Of a stretch of DNA of 21,285 bases, positions 6,604-14,466 are shown in pieces; position 1 is the stretch's first letter, and each line of letters begins with the position of its first letter. Origin of the DNA: Propionibacteriaceae bacterium (GTDB taxonomy: Bacteria; Actinomycetota; Actinomycetes; Propionibacteriales; Propionibacteriaceae); assembly GCA_030450535.1 (NCBI GenBank), contig JAKDIK010000007.1, positions 1-21,285 on the forward strand. Reading direction: 5' to 3'. The notes under the pieces were generated by a model. That model worked only from the letters and a program-made list of their open reading frames with translations, had not been told where the DNA came from and ran no database searches. Made by a program: the position numbers and the translations under genes.

Positions 6604-7959
6604 TCAGGCGGACGCGATCATCGCGTTGAGGTCATTCGCGAGCCGCTCGGCCGCCTGCGTGGGCGACAGCCGCTCGAACCGGACCTCCTCCAGCGCACGG
6701 GCGATCACGTTCTGGTGGTCGGCCGCTCCTTCGGGTTCGATGTGGGGCGGCGGCAGGGTGATCTCTTCGCCCACCGAGCCCAACCATTCCGCGATGTAGG
6801 TGTCGGTGGCGCCCAGGTGCGGCTCCAGCGCGGCCAGCACCTCGGGCGAGGAGGGGACGCCGCGGGCGAGCAGCTGAATCCGGGCGGCGTCCGGATCGTT
6901 CATCAGGAAGTTGACGAAGGTGGCCGACTCGGCCAAGTGCTGCGTCCGGGCCCCGATCGACCAGAACATGCTGGCCTTCAGGAAGAGCCCGTTGTCCTGC
7001 ACCCGGCCCGTCCGCGAGGGTGGCCGCAGCATGCGCACCTCTTGCCCTGTGGCCTTGCGGGCGTTCTCGAGCTGGTTGCTCCACGACCAGAACATCGCCG
7101 AGCGACCCGTCGGGAATGCCTGCTGCTCATAAGGCACCGAGCCGTCCTCCTGCGCCTGCGCCGGGGGGAACCCGGCACCGGAGGTCATGAGCCGCACGTA
7201 GTGCTCGAACCACGCCGCGGCCGTCGCCGGGGTGAAGCCAACCCCGTCGTCGGAGAAGAGGTCCTCGCCGTGCTGGCGCAGCCAGATGGTGAGGTCGGCG
7301 TAGGTGCCGCCGCCCGTTGCGCCCACGGTGCCGTCCGGCGCGCCCTGGCTGATCGCCTCGGCCGTGGTGTAGAAGTCGTCCCACGTCCAGGTGGTGTCGT
7401 CGGGAACGTCGACCCCGGCCGCGCTGAAGACTTCCGGGTTCGCGTAGATCGCGAACGCGTTCCAGCCGGTCGAGAGGGCGTACAGCGTGTCCCGGAACGT
7501 GCCGGCGCGGCGGTCGGCGTCCGACAGGTTCGACAGGTCGAGACCCTCGACGGTGTTGAGGTCCGCGAGGACGCCCTTGCCGCCGTACTCGGCGATGTAC
7601 TTGCCGTCCATGTTCATGACGTCCGGCGGGTTGCCTCCGGCGGTCATGGTCGCCAGGCGATCCCAATAGCCGCCCCACTCCGCGGGCTGGCTCTGGACAC
7701 TGATCTCAGGGTGGGCCGCGTGAAAGGCGTCCACCATCTGCTGGGTGAAGCGCTGGTAGAAGTCGGGTCCCCAGAAGGTGAAGCTGATCTGGGTGGGGCC
7801 ATCTGTGGCGGTGCCACTCCCGGACGCGCACCCGGCCAGGGCCCCGCCGATCGCCAGCGCGGCCGCCGAACCGATCAGGGAGCGGCGGGTGAGGCGGACG
7901 CGGGGGTCGGCGGTTCCGGGACGCGTGCGGGCAAGGGCGAATGCAGGCGCGGGGCTCAT
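6604..7959 (-). CDS. ABC transporter sugar-binding lipoprotein (family 1)
   Basis: This 451-residue extracellular solute-binding protein would capture a sugar or oligosaccharide for an ABC importer. The N-terminus has a twin-arginine motif (RLTRRSLIG, Arg25-Arg26), a hydrophobic stretch and a lipobox ending ALAGC with Cys44, so it is predicted to be a Tat-exported lipoprotein. Mature-region features fit family 1 binding proteins: FTFWGPDF near the start, a PPDVMNMDGKYIAEYGGKGVL segment and a WTWDDFY motif. ATG 7959 follows GAAGGAG at ideal spacing. No permease or ATPase gene is nearby; flanking genes are unrelated and on the other strand. It therefore either works with components encoded elsewhere or is a displaced paralogue. 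The ligand cannot be predicted. Confidence 0.9.
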   Translation of the reverse strand: MSPAPAFALARTRPGTADPRVRLTRRSLIGSAAALAIGGALAGCASGSGTATDGPTQISFTFWGPDFYQRFTQQMVDAFHAAHPEISVQSQPAEWGGYWDRLATMTAGGNPPDVMNMDGKYIAEYGGKGVLADLNTVEGLDLSNLSDADRRAGTFRDTLYALSTGWNAFAIYANPEVFSAAGVDVPDDTTWTWDDFYTTAEAISQGAPDGTVGATGGGTYADLTIWLRQHGEDLFSDDGVGFTPATAAAWFEHYVRLMTSGAGFPPAQAQEDGSVPYEQQAFPTGRSAMFWSWSNQLENARKATGQEVRMLRPPSRTGRVQDNGLFLKASMFWSIGARTQHLAESATFVNFLMNDPDAARIQLLARGVPSSPEVLAALEPHLGATDTYIAEWLGSVGEEITLPPPHIEPEGAADHQNVIARALEEVRFERLSPTQAAERLANDLNAMIASA

Positions 7960-8044
7960 GTGTTTCTCCTTCGAAACGGGCGCCACCAGGGGAGGGAAGC
8001 GTATTCCCAGTGTACGGCGAACGGTCGCGCCCGGCGCGTGCGGG

Positions 8045-8050
8045 TAGGGT
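8045..8050 (+). promoter_or_regulatory. Possible -10 box for the DUF305 gene
   Basis: TAGGGT is placed to give a leader of about 27 bases with a GAGG ribosome site. No good -35 sequence is visible. Boxes of the same TAGGNT form precede the helicase, SRPBCC-SDR and membrane-protein genes. Confidence 0.35.
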
Positions 8051-8083
8051 GGATGCACTGTTTCCCCCCGTGAGGTGGCTCGC

Positions 8084-8713
8084 ATGTCCCGTTCCCCGAT
8101 GTCCCTGGCGCTCGCCGCGACCGCGTGCGGCGCCTTCTTGTTGGCCGGCTGCACGGGTGGAGTGACGCCCTCCGGCCAGCCGGACGCCAGTGCCGCAGCG
8201 CCGGCGTCCACCGCGACCGCGACCACCGCGACCGCGACCACCGCGACCCGGGTGAGCGCGAACGACGCCGATGTCATGTTCACCCAGATGATGATTCCGC
8301 ACCATGAGCAGGCCGTGGAGATGAGCGACATCCTGCTCGCCAAGCCGGGCCTCAGCACCGAGATGACCGACCTGGCGACGGCGATCCGGGATGCCCAGCA
8401 GCCCGAGATCGACCAAATGCGCGGTTGGCTGCAGGCGTGGGGCGAGCCCGAAGGCGGCCAGCACGGTGGGCACGCCGGCATGCAGGGCATGCTCACCGAG
8501 GCCGAACTCGGCCAGCTCCGGAGCGCGGACACCCTCGCCGCGTCCGGGCTGTTCCTCGACCAGATGATCGCCCACCACGAGGGTGCAGTTGCCATGGCCG
8601 AGCAGGTGCTGGCCGACGGCGCCGACCCCGCGGTGCGGCAACTGGCGCAGGACGTGGTCTCGAGCCAGCGTGAGGAGATCGAGCTGATGCGCGAGCTCCG
8701 GGTCGGCTTCTGA
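8084..8713 (+). CDS. DUF305 ferritin-like lipoprotein
   Basis: This 209-residue protein begins with a lipoprotein signal ending FLLAGC (Cys23), so it is predicted to be membrane-anchored on the outside. A low-complexity Ala/Thr linker (about residues 43-56) leads to two copies of the DUF305 helical motif: FTQMMIPHHEQAVEMS and FLDQMIAHHEGAVAMAE. Their paired Met and His residues, with a central HGGHAGMQGM loop, suggest metal binding; family members are associated with copper, but that role here is inference. ATG 8084 follows GAGG (8072-8075). A GTG at 8075 is an alternative start but would overlap the ribosome site. It is divergent from the sugar-binding lipoprotein gene. Confidence 0.9.
   Translation: MSRSPMSLALAATACGAFLLAGCTGGVTPSGQPDASAAAPASTATATTATATTATRVSANDADVMFTQMMIPHHEQAVEMSDILLAKPGLSTEMTDLATAIRDAQQPEIDQMRGWLQAWGEPEGGQHGGHAGMQGMLTEAELGQLRSADTLAASGLFLDQMIAHHEGAVAMAEQVLADGADPAVRQLAQDVVSSQREEIELMRELRVGF
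8210..8248 (+). repeat. In-frame 15-bp tandem repeat
   Basis: ACCGCGACCGCGACC occurs at 8210-8224 and 8225-8239, with a nine-base partial copy at 8240-8248. It encodes the Thr-Ala linker of the DUF305 lipoprotein, so copy-number change would alter linker length without a frameshift. Confidence 0.85.
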
Positions 8714-8716
8714 TAC

Positions 8717-8735
8717 GACCCCAACACGCGGGGTC
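8717..8735 (+). terminator. Weak hairpin after the DUF305 gene
   Basis: GACCCC (8717-8722) pairs with GGGGTC (8730-8735) around a 7-base loop, four bases past the stop codon. There is no T-run. Confidence 0.4.
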
Positions 8736-8764
8736 TGGACGTGCCTTCCCTCGGCGCGGCGAGC

Positions 8765-8770
8765 TAGGGT
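8765..8770 (+). promoter_or_regulatory. Possible -10 box for the helicase gene
   Basis: TAGGGT lies about 56 bases before the GTG at 8827. The nearest -35 candidate (TGCCTT, 8742-8747, 17 bp away) is weak. Confidence 0.35.
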
Positions 8771-8826
8771 CGTGCCCCTATGCGTCGCCCCCCGTCCCAC
8801 CCCGTCTCCGCGGGACCGGTGCATCC

Positions 8827-10578
8827 GTGACGCATTCGGCGTTCGACCGCATCAGCCCGGCCTTCCCGCAGCGCGCGCCGTGGGGCACGTCGGCGTCCCT
8901 GCGCGCGTGGCAGGCCGAGGCGCTGGAGCGCTACCGGGACGCCGCGCCGCGCGACTTCCTCGCGGTCGCCACCCCGGGCGCTGGCAAGACGACGTTCGCG
9001 CTGCGCGTGGCCTCCGAACTGCTCAACAACCGCACGGTGCGGCGCATCATCGTCGTGGCCCCGACGGAGCACCTGAAGGTCCAGTGGGCGGACGCCGCCG
9101 CGAAGGTCGGCATCCAGCTCGACCCCGGTACCGGTGGACGCAAGCGAGGCCGCTCGCGGCAGTTCGACGGGGTGGTCGCCACCTATGCCGGAGTGGCGAC
9201 CTCACCGTGGGGGTACCAGGCGATGGCCACCGACATCCCGACCCTGGTCATTCTCGACGAGGTGCACCATGCCGGGGACGCCCTGAGCTGGGGCGAGGCG
9301 ATCCGCGAGGCGTTCCAATTCGCGACCCGACGGCTTGCGTTGACCGGAACCCCGTTCAGGTCGGACGAGAACCCCATCCCCTTCGTGACCTACGACGAGG
9401 GCGACGGAGGCGTACGGACGTCCCGCGCCGACTACATCTACGGTTATGCCGACGCCCTCCGCGATCACGTCGTGCGGCCCGTGGTCTTCATGAACTACGG
9501 CGGACCCATGCGCTGGCGCACCAAGGCCGGCGATGAGATCGAGGCGAACCTGGGCGAACTCCTCACCAAGGACGTGAGCGCGCAGGCGTGGCGCACGGCG
9601 CTCGACCCGAAGGGGGAGTGGATCGCCGCCGTCCTGGGCGCGGCGGATCGCCGGCTCACCGAGGTGCGCCGTCACGTGCCGGACGCCGGCGGCCTGGTCA
9701 TCGCCACCAACCAGACGGTCGCTCGGGCGTACGCACGCGTCCTGGAGCAACTGACCGGTGCCAGACCGACCCTCGTGCTGTCGGACGACGCGGGCGCGAG
9801 CCAGCGGATCGAGGATTTCTCGACGTCGGAGGACCGCTGGATGGTCGCGGTGCGGATGGTGTCCGAGGGCGTGGACGTACCCCGGTTGGCCGTCGGGGTG
9901 TACGCGACCGCCACCTCGACGCCTCTCTTCTTCGCCCAGGCGGTGGGACGCTTCGTGCGGACGCGGCGCCGCGGCGAGGTCGCCACCGTTTTCCTGCCGA
10001 CCGTGCCGATCATCCTCGCGCACGCGTCCTCGCTGGAGCGACAGCGCGACCACGTGCTCGGCACGAGATCGGCGGCGACTGATGAGTGGGTCGAGGAGGA
10101 TCTGCTGGACGCCGCCAATCGCAGCGAGGCGGCGTCCGACGACCTCATCGGCAGCTTCGAGGCACTGCACAGCGACGCCGTGTTCGACCATGTGCTCTTC
10201 GAGAACCAGCAATTCGGCATGCACGCAGTCCCGACCTCCGACGACGAGGCCGACTATCTCGGGCTGCCCGGCCTGCTCGAACCCGATCAGATCGGCCACC
10301 TCCTGCGGGAGCGGCAGCGCCGGCAGGTCACGCGGCACGCTCGGGCCGAGCGCCGCGAACGGGTGACCGCGGAGGTGTCGCTGCACCGGGCGCTCGCCAC
10401 GAAACGCAAGGAACTCAACACTCTGGTCAGCCAGTACGCCCGGGTCAAGGGCGTGCCGCACAGCCACATCCACGCCGAGCTGCGTCGACAATGTGGCGGG
10501 CCGCCGCTCGCGCGGGCCACATCCGACCAGGTCGACACGCGCATCCGTGCGATCCGGGAGTGGCAGCGCCGCCCCTGA
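8827..10578 (+). CDS. SF2 DEAD/DEAH-box helicase
   Basis: This 583-residue ATP-dependent superfamily 2 helicase or translocase has two RecA-like domains. Walker A is ATPGAGKTT with Lys54, the DExH box is LDEVHH (Asp144), motif III is LTGTPFRSD, and motifs V-VI run through VRMVSEGVDVPRLAVG to FFAQAVGRFVRTRR. The C-terminal 100 residues are basic and helical, ending in an SHIHAELRRQCGGPP segment that recurs in actinobacterial relatives as I recall them and may bind DNA. The layout resembles short XPB/RadD-like helicases, so DNA repair is a reasonable but unproven role. GTG 8827 was chosen because similarity begins near FPQRAPWGTSASLRAWQ; the ribosome site (CGGGACCGG) is poor. No nuclease or defence gene is adjacent, which argues against a restriction-type system. 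Confidence 0.88.
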   Translation: MTHSAFDRISPAFPQRAPWGTSASLRAWQAEALERYRDAAPRDFLAVATPGAGKTTFALRVASELLNNRTVRRIIVVAPTEHLKVQWADAAAKVGIQLDPGTGGRKRGRSRQFDGVVATYAGVATSPWGYQAMATDIPTLVILDEVHHAGDALSWGEAIREAFQFATRRLALTGTPFRSDENPIPFVTYDEGDGGVRTSRADYIYGYADALRDHVVRPVVFMNYGGPMRWRTKAGDEIEANLGELLTKDVSAQAWRTALDPKGEWIAAVLGAADRRLTEVRRHVPDAGGLVIATNQTVARAYARVLEQLTGARPTLVLSDDAGASQRIEDFSTSEDRWMVAVRMVSEGVDVPRLAVGVYATATSTPLFFAQAVGRFVRTRRRGEVATVFLPTVPIILAHASSLERQRDHVLGTRSAATDEWVEEDLLDAANRSEAASDDLIGSFEALHSDAVFDHVLFENQQFGMHAVPTSDDEADYLGLPGLLEPDQIGHLLRERQRRQVTRHARAERRERVTAEVSLHRALATKRKELNTLVSQYARVKGVPHSHIHAELRRQCGGPPLARATSDQVDTRIRAIREWQRRP

Positions 10579-10625
10579 CGCCGCATGCCTCCGGCGCGAA
10601 CACCCCTCGGGAGTCCGCAACCACC

Positions 10626-10631
10626 TAGGCT
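10626..10631 (+). promoter_or_regulatory. Possible -10 box for the SRPBCC-SDR gene
   Basis: TAGGCT is 35 bases before ATG 10667, which would give a leader of about 30 bases containing GAGGAG. No -35 sequence is convincing. Confidence 0.35.
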
Positions 10632-10666
10632 GGGGCAAGCCGAAAGCCGCCCACCGAGGAGCTCGC

Positions 10667-12082
10667 ATGCCCACCTTCGAGCACGTCTCCCGATATCCCT
10701 TCGGTCGCGCCGAGGTGTTCGCGTGGCACACCCGACCCGGGGCGTTCGTCCGGTTGACGCCTCCCGGCATGGCCACCCTGCTCGAGGGCCCGACGCACGG
10801 CATCGAGGTGGGCTCCGAGATCGCACTGCGCATCTCGCACCCGCTGGTCGCGGGGCTGTTGCCCGAGGTGAGCTGGCGGGGACGCCGGGGTCCCGTCGGG
10901 CTGGACTGGCGGGTGCGCCACGTGGAGCTCGACCCGGGCCACGGGTTCGTCGACGAGCAGGTGAGCGGACCGTTTCGGCGGTGGCGTCACGAGCACACCT
11001 TCGCCGACGGGCCGGGCGGCTCCACGATCATCACCGACCGCGTCCACTGGGAGCTCCCGGTGCTGCCCGACCGGGTCGCCGTGCCGCTGGTCGAGATGCA
11101 GCTGACCGGCCTGTTCAGCTTCCGGGAGCGCCAGCTGCGCTCCGACCTGGGCCTCCATGCGAGCCTGCCGCACGGGCCGATGACCGTGGTGGTGGCGGGC
11201 GGTTCGGGGCTCGTGGGCACGCAGTTGCGGGCGCTGCTGACCTCCGGCGGACACACCGTGCGGCGGCTGGTGCGCGACGCCGCTGGGCCGGCGAGCCGAG
11301 ACGCCTGGGGCTGGGACCCCGGCGCCGGCGTCCTACCCGCCGGTGTGCTCGACGGAGCCGACGCCGTGGTGAACCTGGCGGGCCACTCCATCGGGGGTCG
11401 GTTCACCGAGGGTCACAAGCGCCGGGTGCTGCGATCGCGGCTGGATGCGACCGGAACGCTCGTCGCGGCTTTGGCGTCCGGGCCGGAGGGCAAACATCTC
11501 GTGCAGGCCAGCGCGATCGGTCTCTACGGTGCACGGCGTCCGGACGAGATCCTCACCGAGGACTCGACGCCCGGGGAGGGCTTCCTGGCCGACGTCGTCC
11601 AGCGGTGGGAGGCCGCGGCGGCGCCCGCGGTGGACGCCGGCGTCCGCACCGCGTTCCTGCGGACGGGCATCGCGCTGAGCGAGGGCGGGGGAGCGCTGCT
11701 GCCCCAGGTGCCGCTGTTCTCCGTCGGGCTGGGGGGACGCCTCACCCGCGCCGACGCCTGGCTCAGCTGGATCGGCCTGGACGACCTCGCCCGCGCCTAC
11801 GTGCACACGCTGGCGACGCCCGGGCTGGCCGGCCCCGTCAACGCCGTGGCGCCGCGCCCGGTGACCCAGCAGGAGTTCGCCGCCACGCTGGGCCGGGTGC
11901 TGCACCGGCCCGCGATCCTCCCGACCCCGGCGCTGGGCCCGACGACGGTGCTGGGCGCCGAGGGATACGACCAGATGATCGACACCGATCAGCGCGTCAG
12001 CGCCGGCAAGCTCACCGGAAGTGGCTTCCGCTTCGCCCAGCACACCCTCGCTGACGCCCTGCGCCACGCGCTGATGCGTTAA
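10667..12082 (+). CDS. SRPBCC-SDR fusion (TIGR01777 epimerase-like)
   Basis: This 471-residue protein is a fusion. Residues 1-165 form an SRPBCC ligand-binding domain, with the typical edge strand VSGPFRRWRHEHTF and a final helix ending near FSFRERQLRSDLG. Residues 172-471 form an extended-type short-chain dehydrogenase of the TIGR01777/YfcH group: GGSGLVG at 178-184 binds NAD(P), VVNLAGHSIGGRFT and QASAIGLYG are group signatures, and the last 50 residues match the DUF1731 tail. The same fusion is known in other actinobacteria. The substrate is unknown; a hydrophobic ligand held by the first domain is plausible. GAGGAG (10656-10661) fixes ATG 10667. The gene stands alone, 88 bp after the helicase, and converges with the VOC gene. 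Confidence 0.9.
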   Translation: MPTFEHVSRYPFGRAEVFAWHTRPGAFVRLTPPGMATLLEGPTHGIEVGSEIALRISHPLVAGLLPEVSWRGRRGPVGLDWRVRHVELDPGHGFVDEQVSGPFRRWRHEHTFADGPGGSTIITDRVHWELPVLPDRVAVPLVEMQLTGLFSFRERQLRSDLGLHASLPHGPMTVVVAGGSGLVGTQLRALLTSGGHTVRRLVRDAAGPASRDAWGWDPGAGVLPAGVLDGADAVVNLAGHSIGGRFTEGHKRRVLRSRLDATGTLVAALASGPEGKHLVQASAIGLYGARRPDEILTEDSTPGEGFLADVVQRWEAAAAPAVDAGVRTAFLRTGIALSEGGGALLPQVPLFSVGLGGRLTRADAWLSWIGLDDLARAYVHTLATPGLAGPVNAVAPRPVTQQEFAATLGRVLHRPAILPTPALGPTTVLGAEGYDQMIDTDQRVSAGKLTGSGFRFAQHTLADALRHALMR

Positions 12083-12133
12083 TGCGCTGATGCGATGAGG
12101 AACCGCGCGGCGATCACCAGGCCGGGTCCGGAC

Positions 12134-12547
12134 TCAGGCGGCGTCCGGATCCGGTTGGTGCAGCCCGATCGTGTTGTTTTCGGTGTCGAGGAAGTAGCCC
12201 TGCCAAGCCATCCCCGGTAGGGCCGCCTTGGGCAGCGCGACGGTGCCCCCAGCGGCGAGGATCCGCTCCGCGGTGGCGTCGAAGTCGTCGGTGCCCATCG
12301 TGACCACCCAGGCGTTCGTGCCCTGCGCGCACCTCCCCTCGGCGTCCGGGGCCGGCGCGGCGGCCGGACGCGGAAGCAGCCCGCCGTTGATCCCGGGCTC
12401 GTCGTCGGCACCCGTGACCACCCCGTAGTAGGGCGATCCGGTGTACTCGCTGTAGTCGACGAACTCCCAGTTGAACGCGGCGGCGTAGAAGTCCTTGGCT
12501 CGCTCCAGATCATCGGCCTGGATCTCGAAGTGGATCGGTCGTCCCAT
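12134..12547 (-). CDS. VOC family protein (glyoxalase-like)
   Basis: This 137-residue protein is a vicinal oxygen chelate member of the COG3324 type. It has two beta-alpha-beta-beta-beta modules: GRPIHFEIQADDLERAKDFY at the start, and a second module from about residue 77 (NAWVVTMGTDDFDATAERIL). The phrase DEPGINGGLLPRP and the ending NTIGLHQPDPDAA are characteristic. The last metal ligand, a Glu in true glyoxalase I, is not present at the expected place, so lactoylglutathione lyase activity should not be assumed. ATG 12547 is preceded by a perfect GAGGAGGT ribosome site, 7 bases upstream. The GNAT gene ends 131 bp upstream on the same strand. Confidence 0.88.
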   Translation of the reverse strand: MGRPIHFEIQADDLERAKDFYAAAFNWEFVDYSEYTGSPYYGVVTGADDEPGINGGLLPRPAAAPAPDAEGRCAQGTNAWVVTMGTDDFDATAERILAAGGTVALPKAALPGMAWQGYFLDTENNTIGLHQPDPDAA

Positions 12548-12678
12548 CGCGGTACCTCCTCGGTGTGCCGGGCGGCGCGTCCGACCCGTCACGAAACAGG
12601 GTGGCAGGGGCGTCCGACATTCTCCAGGTCCACTCTCGACCTGCGGATACCCGGGCGCCGGCAGCCGGAGCCGGGGGA

Positions 12679-13188
12679 TCAGAGTGGGAGCGTCAGGCCC
12701 TCGTGGGTCTGACGGAAGCCCATGGTGGTGTAGAAGCCGTGGACGTGGGAGCGGTCCTTCTCGGTGGAGACCATGAGGACGCGAGCGCCTTCGCTGCGCG
12801 CGCGTTTCCGGATCCAGCGGAACACCTCACGGCCGACCTCGACGGAGTCCTCGCCCGCGCGGATGCGCGCTCCGTTGACGACGGCGCGCATGGCCCCGCC
12901 GCGGGCCAGGGTGGTCACGAAGGTGATCTGAAAGGTGCCGATGACGTGTTCGGCTGCGTCCAGCACCACGGCGAGAAGCTGGTTGGGATCGCCGTCGATG
13001 CGGGCGAACGCGGCGCTCAGGTCGGGGCAATCGGGGCACTCGCCCAGCATGTCGTCGCTGATGAGCGTCGTGGTGGCCACGTGCTGCGGTGACGTGGGGT
13101 CGTCCGCCAAGAGGCGCTCGATGACCCCCAGATGCTCGACGTCGGCACGAGCGATCGACACCTCGTCGAGGTAGGCCAGGATCTCCAT
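12679..13188 (-). CDS. GNAT-like acetyltransferase, divergent
   Basis: This 169-residue protein resembles GNAT N-acetyltransferases: it opens VSIARADVEHLGVIERLLADD, has DPNQLLAVVLDAAEHVIGTFQITF as central strands, and ends HGFYTTMGFRQTHEGLTL as in the PhnO/aminoglycoside-like group. The acetyl-CoA pyrophosphate loop, normally RGxGxG/A, reads RAGEDSVEVG and lacks the usual glycine pattern. A Cys-Pro-Asp-Cys-Pro segment is also unusual. Activity may be altered. ATG 13188 was preferred over a TTG at 13224: a promoter pair, TTGCCA (13224-13219) and TCCAAT (13200-13195), ends six bases before this ATG, giving a leaderless transcript, and no proper ribosome site exists for either start. Confidence 0.75.
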   Translation of the reverse strand: MEILAYLDEVSIARADVEHLGVIERLLADDPTSPQHVATTTLISDDMLGECPDCPDLSAAFARIDGDPNQLLAVVLDAAEHVIGTFQITFVTTLARGGAMRAVVNGARIRAGEDSVEVGREVFRWIRKRARSEGARVLMVSTEKDRSHVHGFYTTMGFRQTHEGLTLPL

Positions 13189-13194
13189 GGCTCG

Positions 13195-13224
13195 ATTGGA
13201 CCTCGTCGCGAACACCTCTGGCAA
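13195..13224 (-). promoter_or_regulatory. Candidate leaderless promoter for the GNAT gene
   Basis: TTGCCA (13224-13219, five of six) and TCCAAT (13200-13195, four of six) are separated by 18 bp, and the ATG follows the -10 box after six bases. Confidence 0.5.
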
Positions 13225-13273
13225 ACCGGGTTGCCGTGGCTCGACAGCTGGGATCCTCGCCGCGTCCGATTGC

Positions 13274-14359
13274 TCAGCGGGTGGGATGATCCCCCAAGCC
13301 CTCCCCGGTCGGAGGCTGCTCCCCGTGGGGCGGCTGGCCGTAAGGCGGCTGCTGGCCGCCCGCTTCGGGCGAGGGGGCGCCGGGGGCGCCGTACGGTTGG
13401 CCCCAAGCCGCCTGCTGGTAGGCGATCGAGGGCGGCTCGCCGGCGAGCGCCCGCAGGCGGCTGAGGTACATGACGGTGACGAAGATCGCCGAGAACGGCT
13501 GGACGAGGACGCTCACGGCCATCTGCAGCAGCGTGGCGAGGACCATCATGGCGATGGCGGCACCCGAGGGCGCAACACCCTCGGCCACGCTGATCGAGAT
13601 CGGCGTCACGGCGAACTGGGTCACGATGGAGACGAGGTAGATCGGCGCGCCGATGGCCAGGGACATCAGCAGGTAGTAGCCCAGCGTCGGCCAGAAGGCA
13701 CCGCGGGTGATCTGCCACGAGCGGCGCAGGCCGTCGAACCCGGAGGTCTGCTCGATGCCCATGACCGGGATGAGGTACAGCCAGCGCACCTGCAGGATGA
13801 GGGCGACGATCCCGACCGCGAGCATGAGGACCACGGCCAGGGCGAACGTACCGAAGAAGCCGGTCCACGCGTTGGCATCAGAGGTGTTGCCCTGCAGGAT
13901 CAGCTGGATGAAGGGCAGGACGATGATGAACGCCAGGATGGCGTACAGGGCCAGGAACACCGCGCCGAACGCGAGCGCCAGCAGCAGGAACCGCCCCGTG
14001 AAGCCGCGGGTCCGCTGCCACAGGTCGGGCCACGCGGGATGGTGCCCGGCGGCGACATCGCGGGTGGCCAGCGAGCTCATCGCGAGGCAGCGGTACTGGA
14101 ACAGCACCAGGGCGAAGATGGCGACCACCGCGACCACGGAGATCAGCACCACGGGACCCGCTCCCGGGGTGCGCCCCGAGCTGGAGAGGGTCACGCCCAT
14201 GATCACGCCGCCCAGCACCAGGGCGATGAGGATGGCGCCGAGCATCGGCGCGAACGCGAGGCCGAGAAAGAGCCAGAGGCGCGACTTGTACGTCGCGAAG
14301 GCGCCGCTGAAGTGCTCACCCAGCGTCAACGTGCCGGGCCTGAGGGTCGGGGTGCTCAC
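13274..14359 (-). CDS. Six-helix membrane protein, GPDPase-membrane-domain-like
   Basis: This 361-residue integral membrane protein starts with a cytosolic TLRPGTLTLGEHFSGAFATYK segment, followed by about six hydrophobic helices (roughly residues 28-58, 70-93, 123-155, 165-197, 225-250 and 265-297). A Pro/Gly/Gln-rich tail of about 50 residues follows. The motif GFDGLRRSWQITRGAFWPTLG before the fifth helix is typical of proteins related to the membrane domain of glycerophosphodiester phosphodiesterases (PF10110-like), but no catalytic domain is attached. Function is unknown. GTG 14359 follows GAGGAG seven bases upstream. The neighbours on the same strand (GNAT downstream, beta-CASP hydrolase upstream) suggest no shared pathway. 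Confidence 0.8.
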   Translation of the reverse strand: MSTPTLRPGTLTLGEHFSGAFATYKSRLWLFLGLAFAPMLGAILIALVLGGVIMGVTLSSSGRTPGAGPVVLISVVAVVAIFALVLFQYRCLAMSSLATRDVAAGHHPAWPDLWQRTRGFTGRFLLLALAFGAVFLALYAILAFIIVLPFIQLILQGNTSDANAWTGFFGTFALAVVLMLAVGIVALILQVRWLYLIPVMGIEQTSGFDGLRRSWQITRGAFWPTLGYYLLMSLAIGAPIYLVSIVTQFAVTPISISVAEGVAPSGAAIAMMVLATLLQMAVSVLVQPFSAIFVTVMYLSRLRALAGEPPSIAYQQAAWGQPYGAPGAPSPEAGGQQPPYGQPPHGEQPPTGEGLGDHPTR

Positions 14360-14390
14360 AGGAGTTCTCCTCGTTGATCGGACGGGTGCG

Positions 14391-14396
14391 ATCCTA
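14391..14396 (-). promoter_or_regulatory. Possible -10 box for the membrane protein gene
   Basis: TAGGAT (14396-14391) is 31 bases before GTG 14359. No -35 sequence is convincing. Confidence 0.3.
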
Positions 14397-14427
14397 GGGC
14401 CCTCGAGCGTCCTCCACGCGCGGGACA

Positions 14428-14447
14428 CACTCCGTGGGACGGGAGTG
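14428..14447 (-). terminator. Weak hairpin after the beta-CASP gene
   Basis: Six-base arms, CACTCC (14428-14433) and GGAGTG (14442-14447), with an 8-base loop, lie 20 bases after the stop codon of the beta-CASP gene. There is no T-run. Confidence 0.35.
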
Positions 14448-14466
14448 AACCCGACGCCGAGAGAAT

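Noticed and set aside
6490..8073. A 527-codon plus-strand frame opposite the sugar-binding lipoprotein
   Set aside because: It is antisense to a gene with a clear signal peptide, lipobox and ribosome site.
8210..8248. Short tandem repeats as a CRISPR array
   Set aside because: Units are contiguous, without spacers, and lie in frame inside a lipoprotein gene.
8827..10578. Helicase as part of a defence system
   Set aside because: No nuclease, methylase or other defence-type gene is adjacent, and its neighbours are a DUF305 lipoprotein and an SDR fusion.
12650..12675. GC-rich self-complementary stretch after the GNAT gene as a terminator
   Set aside because: Several short overlapping CCGG pairings are possible, but no single stem with a reasonable loop dominates.
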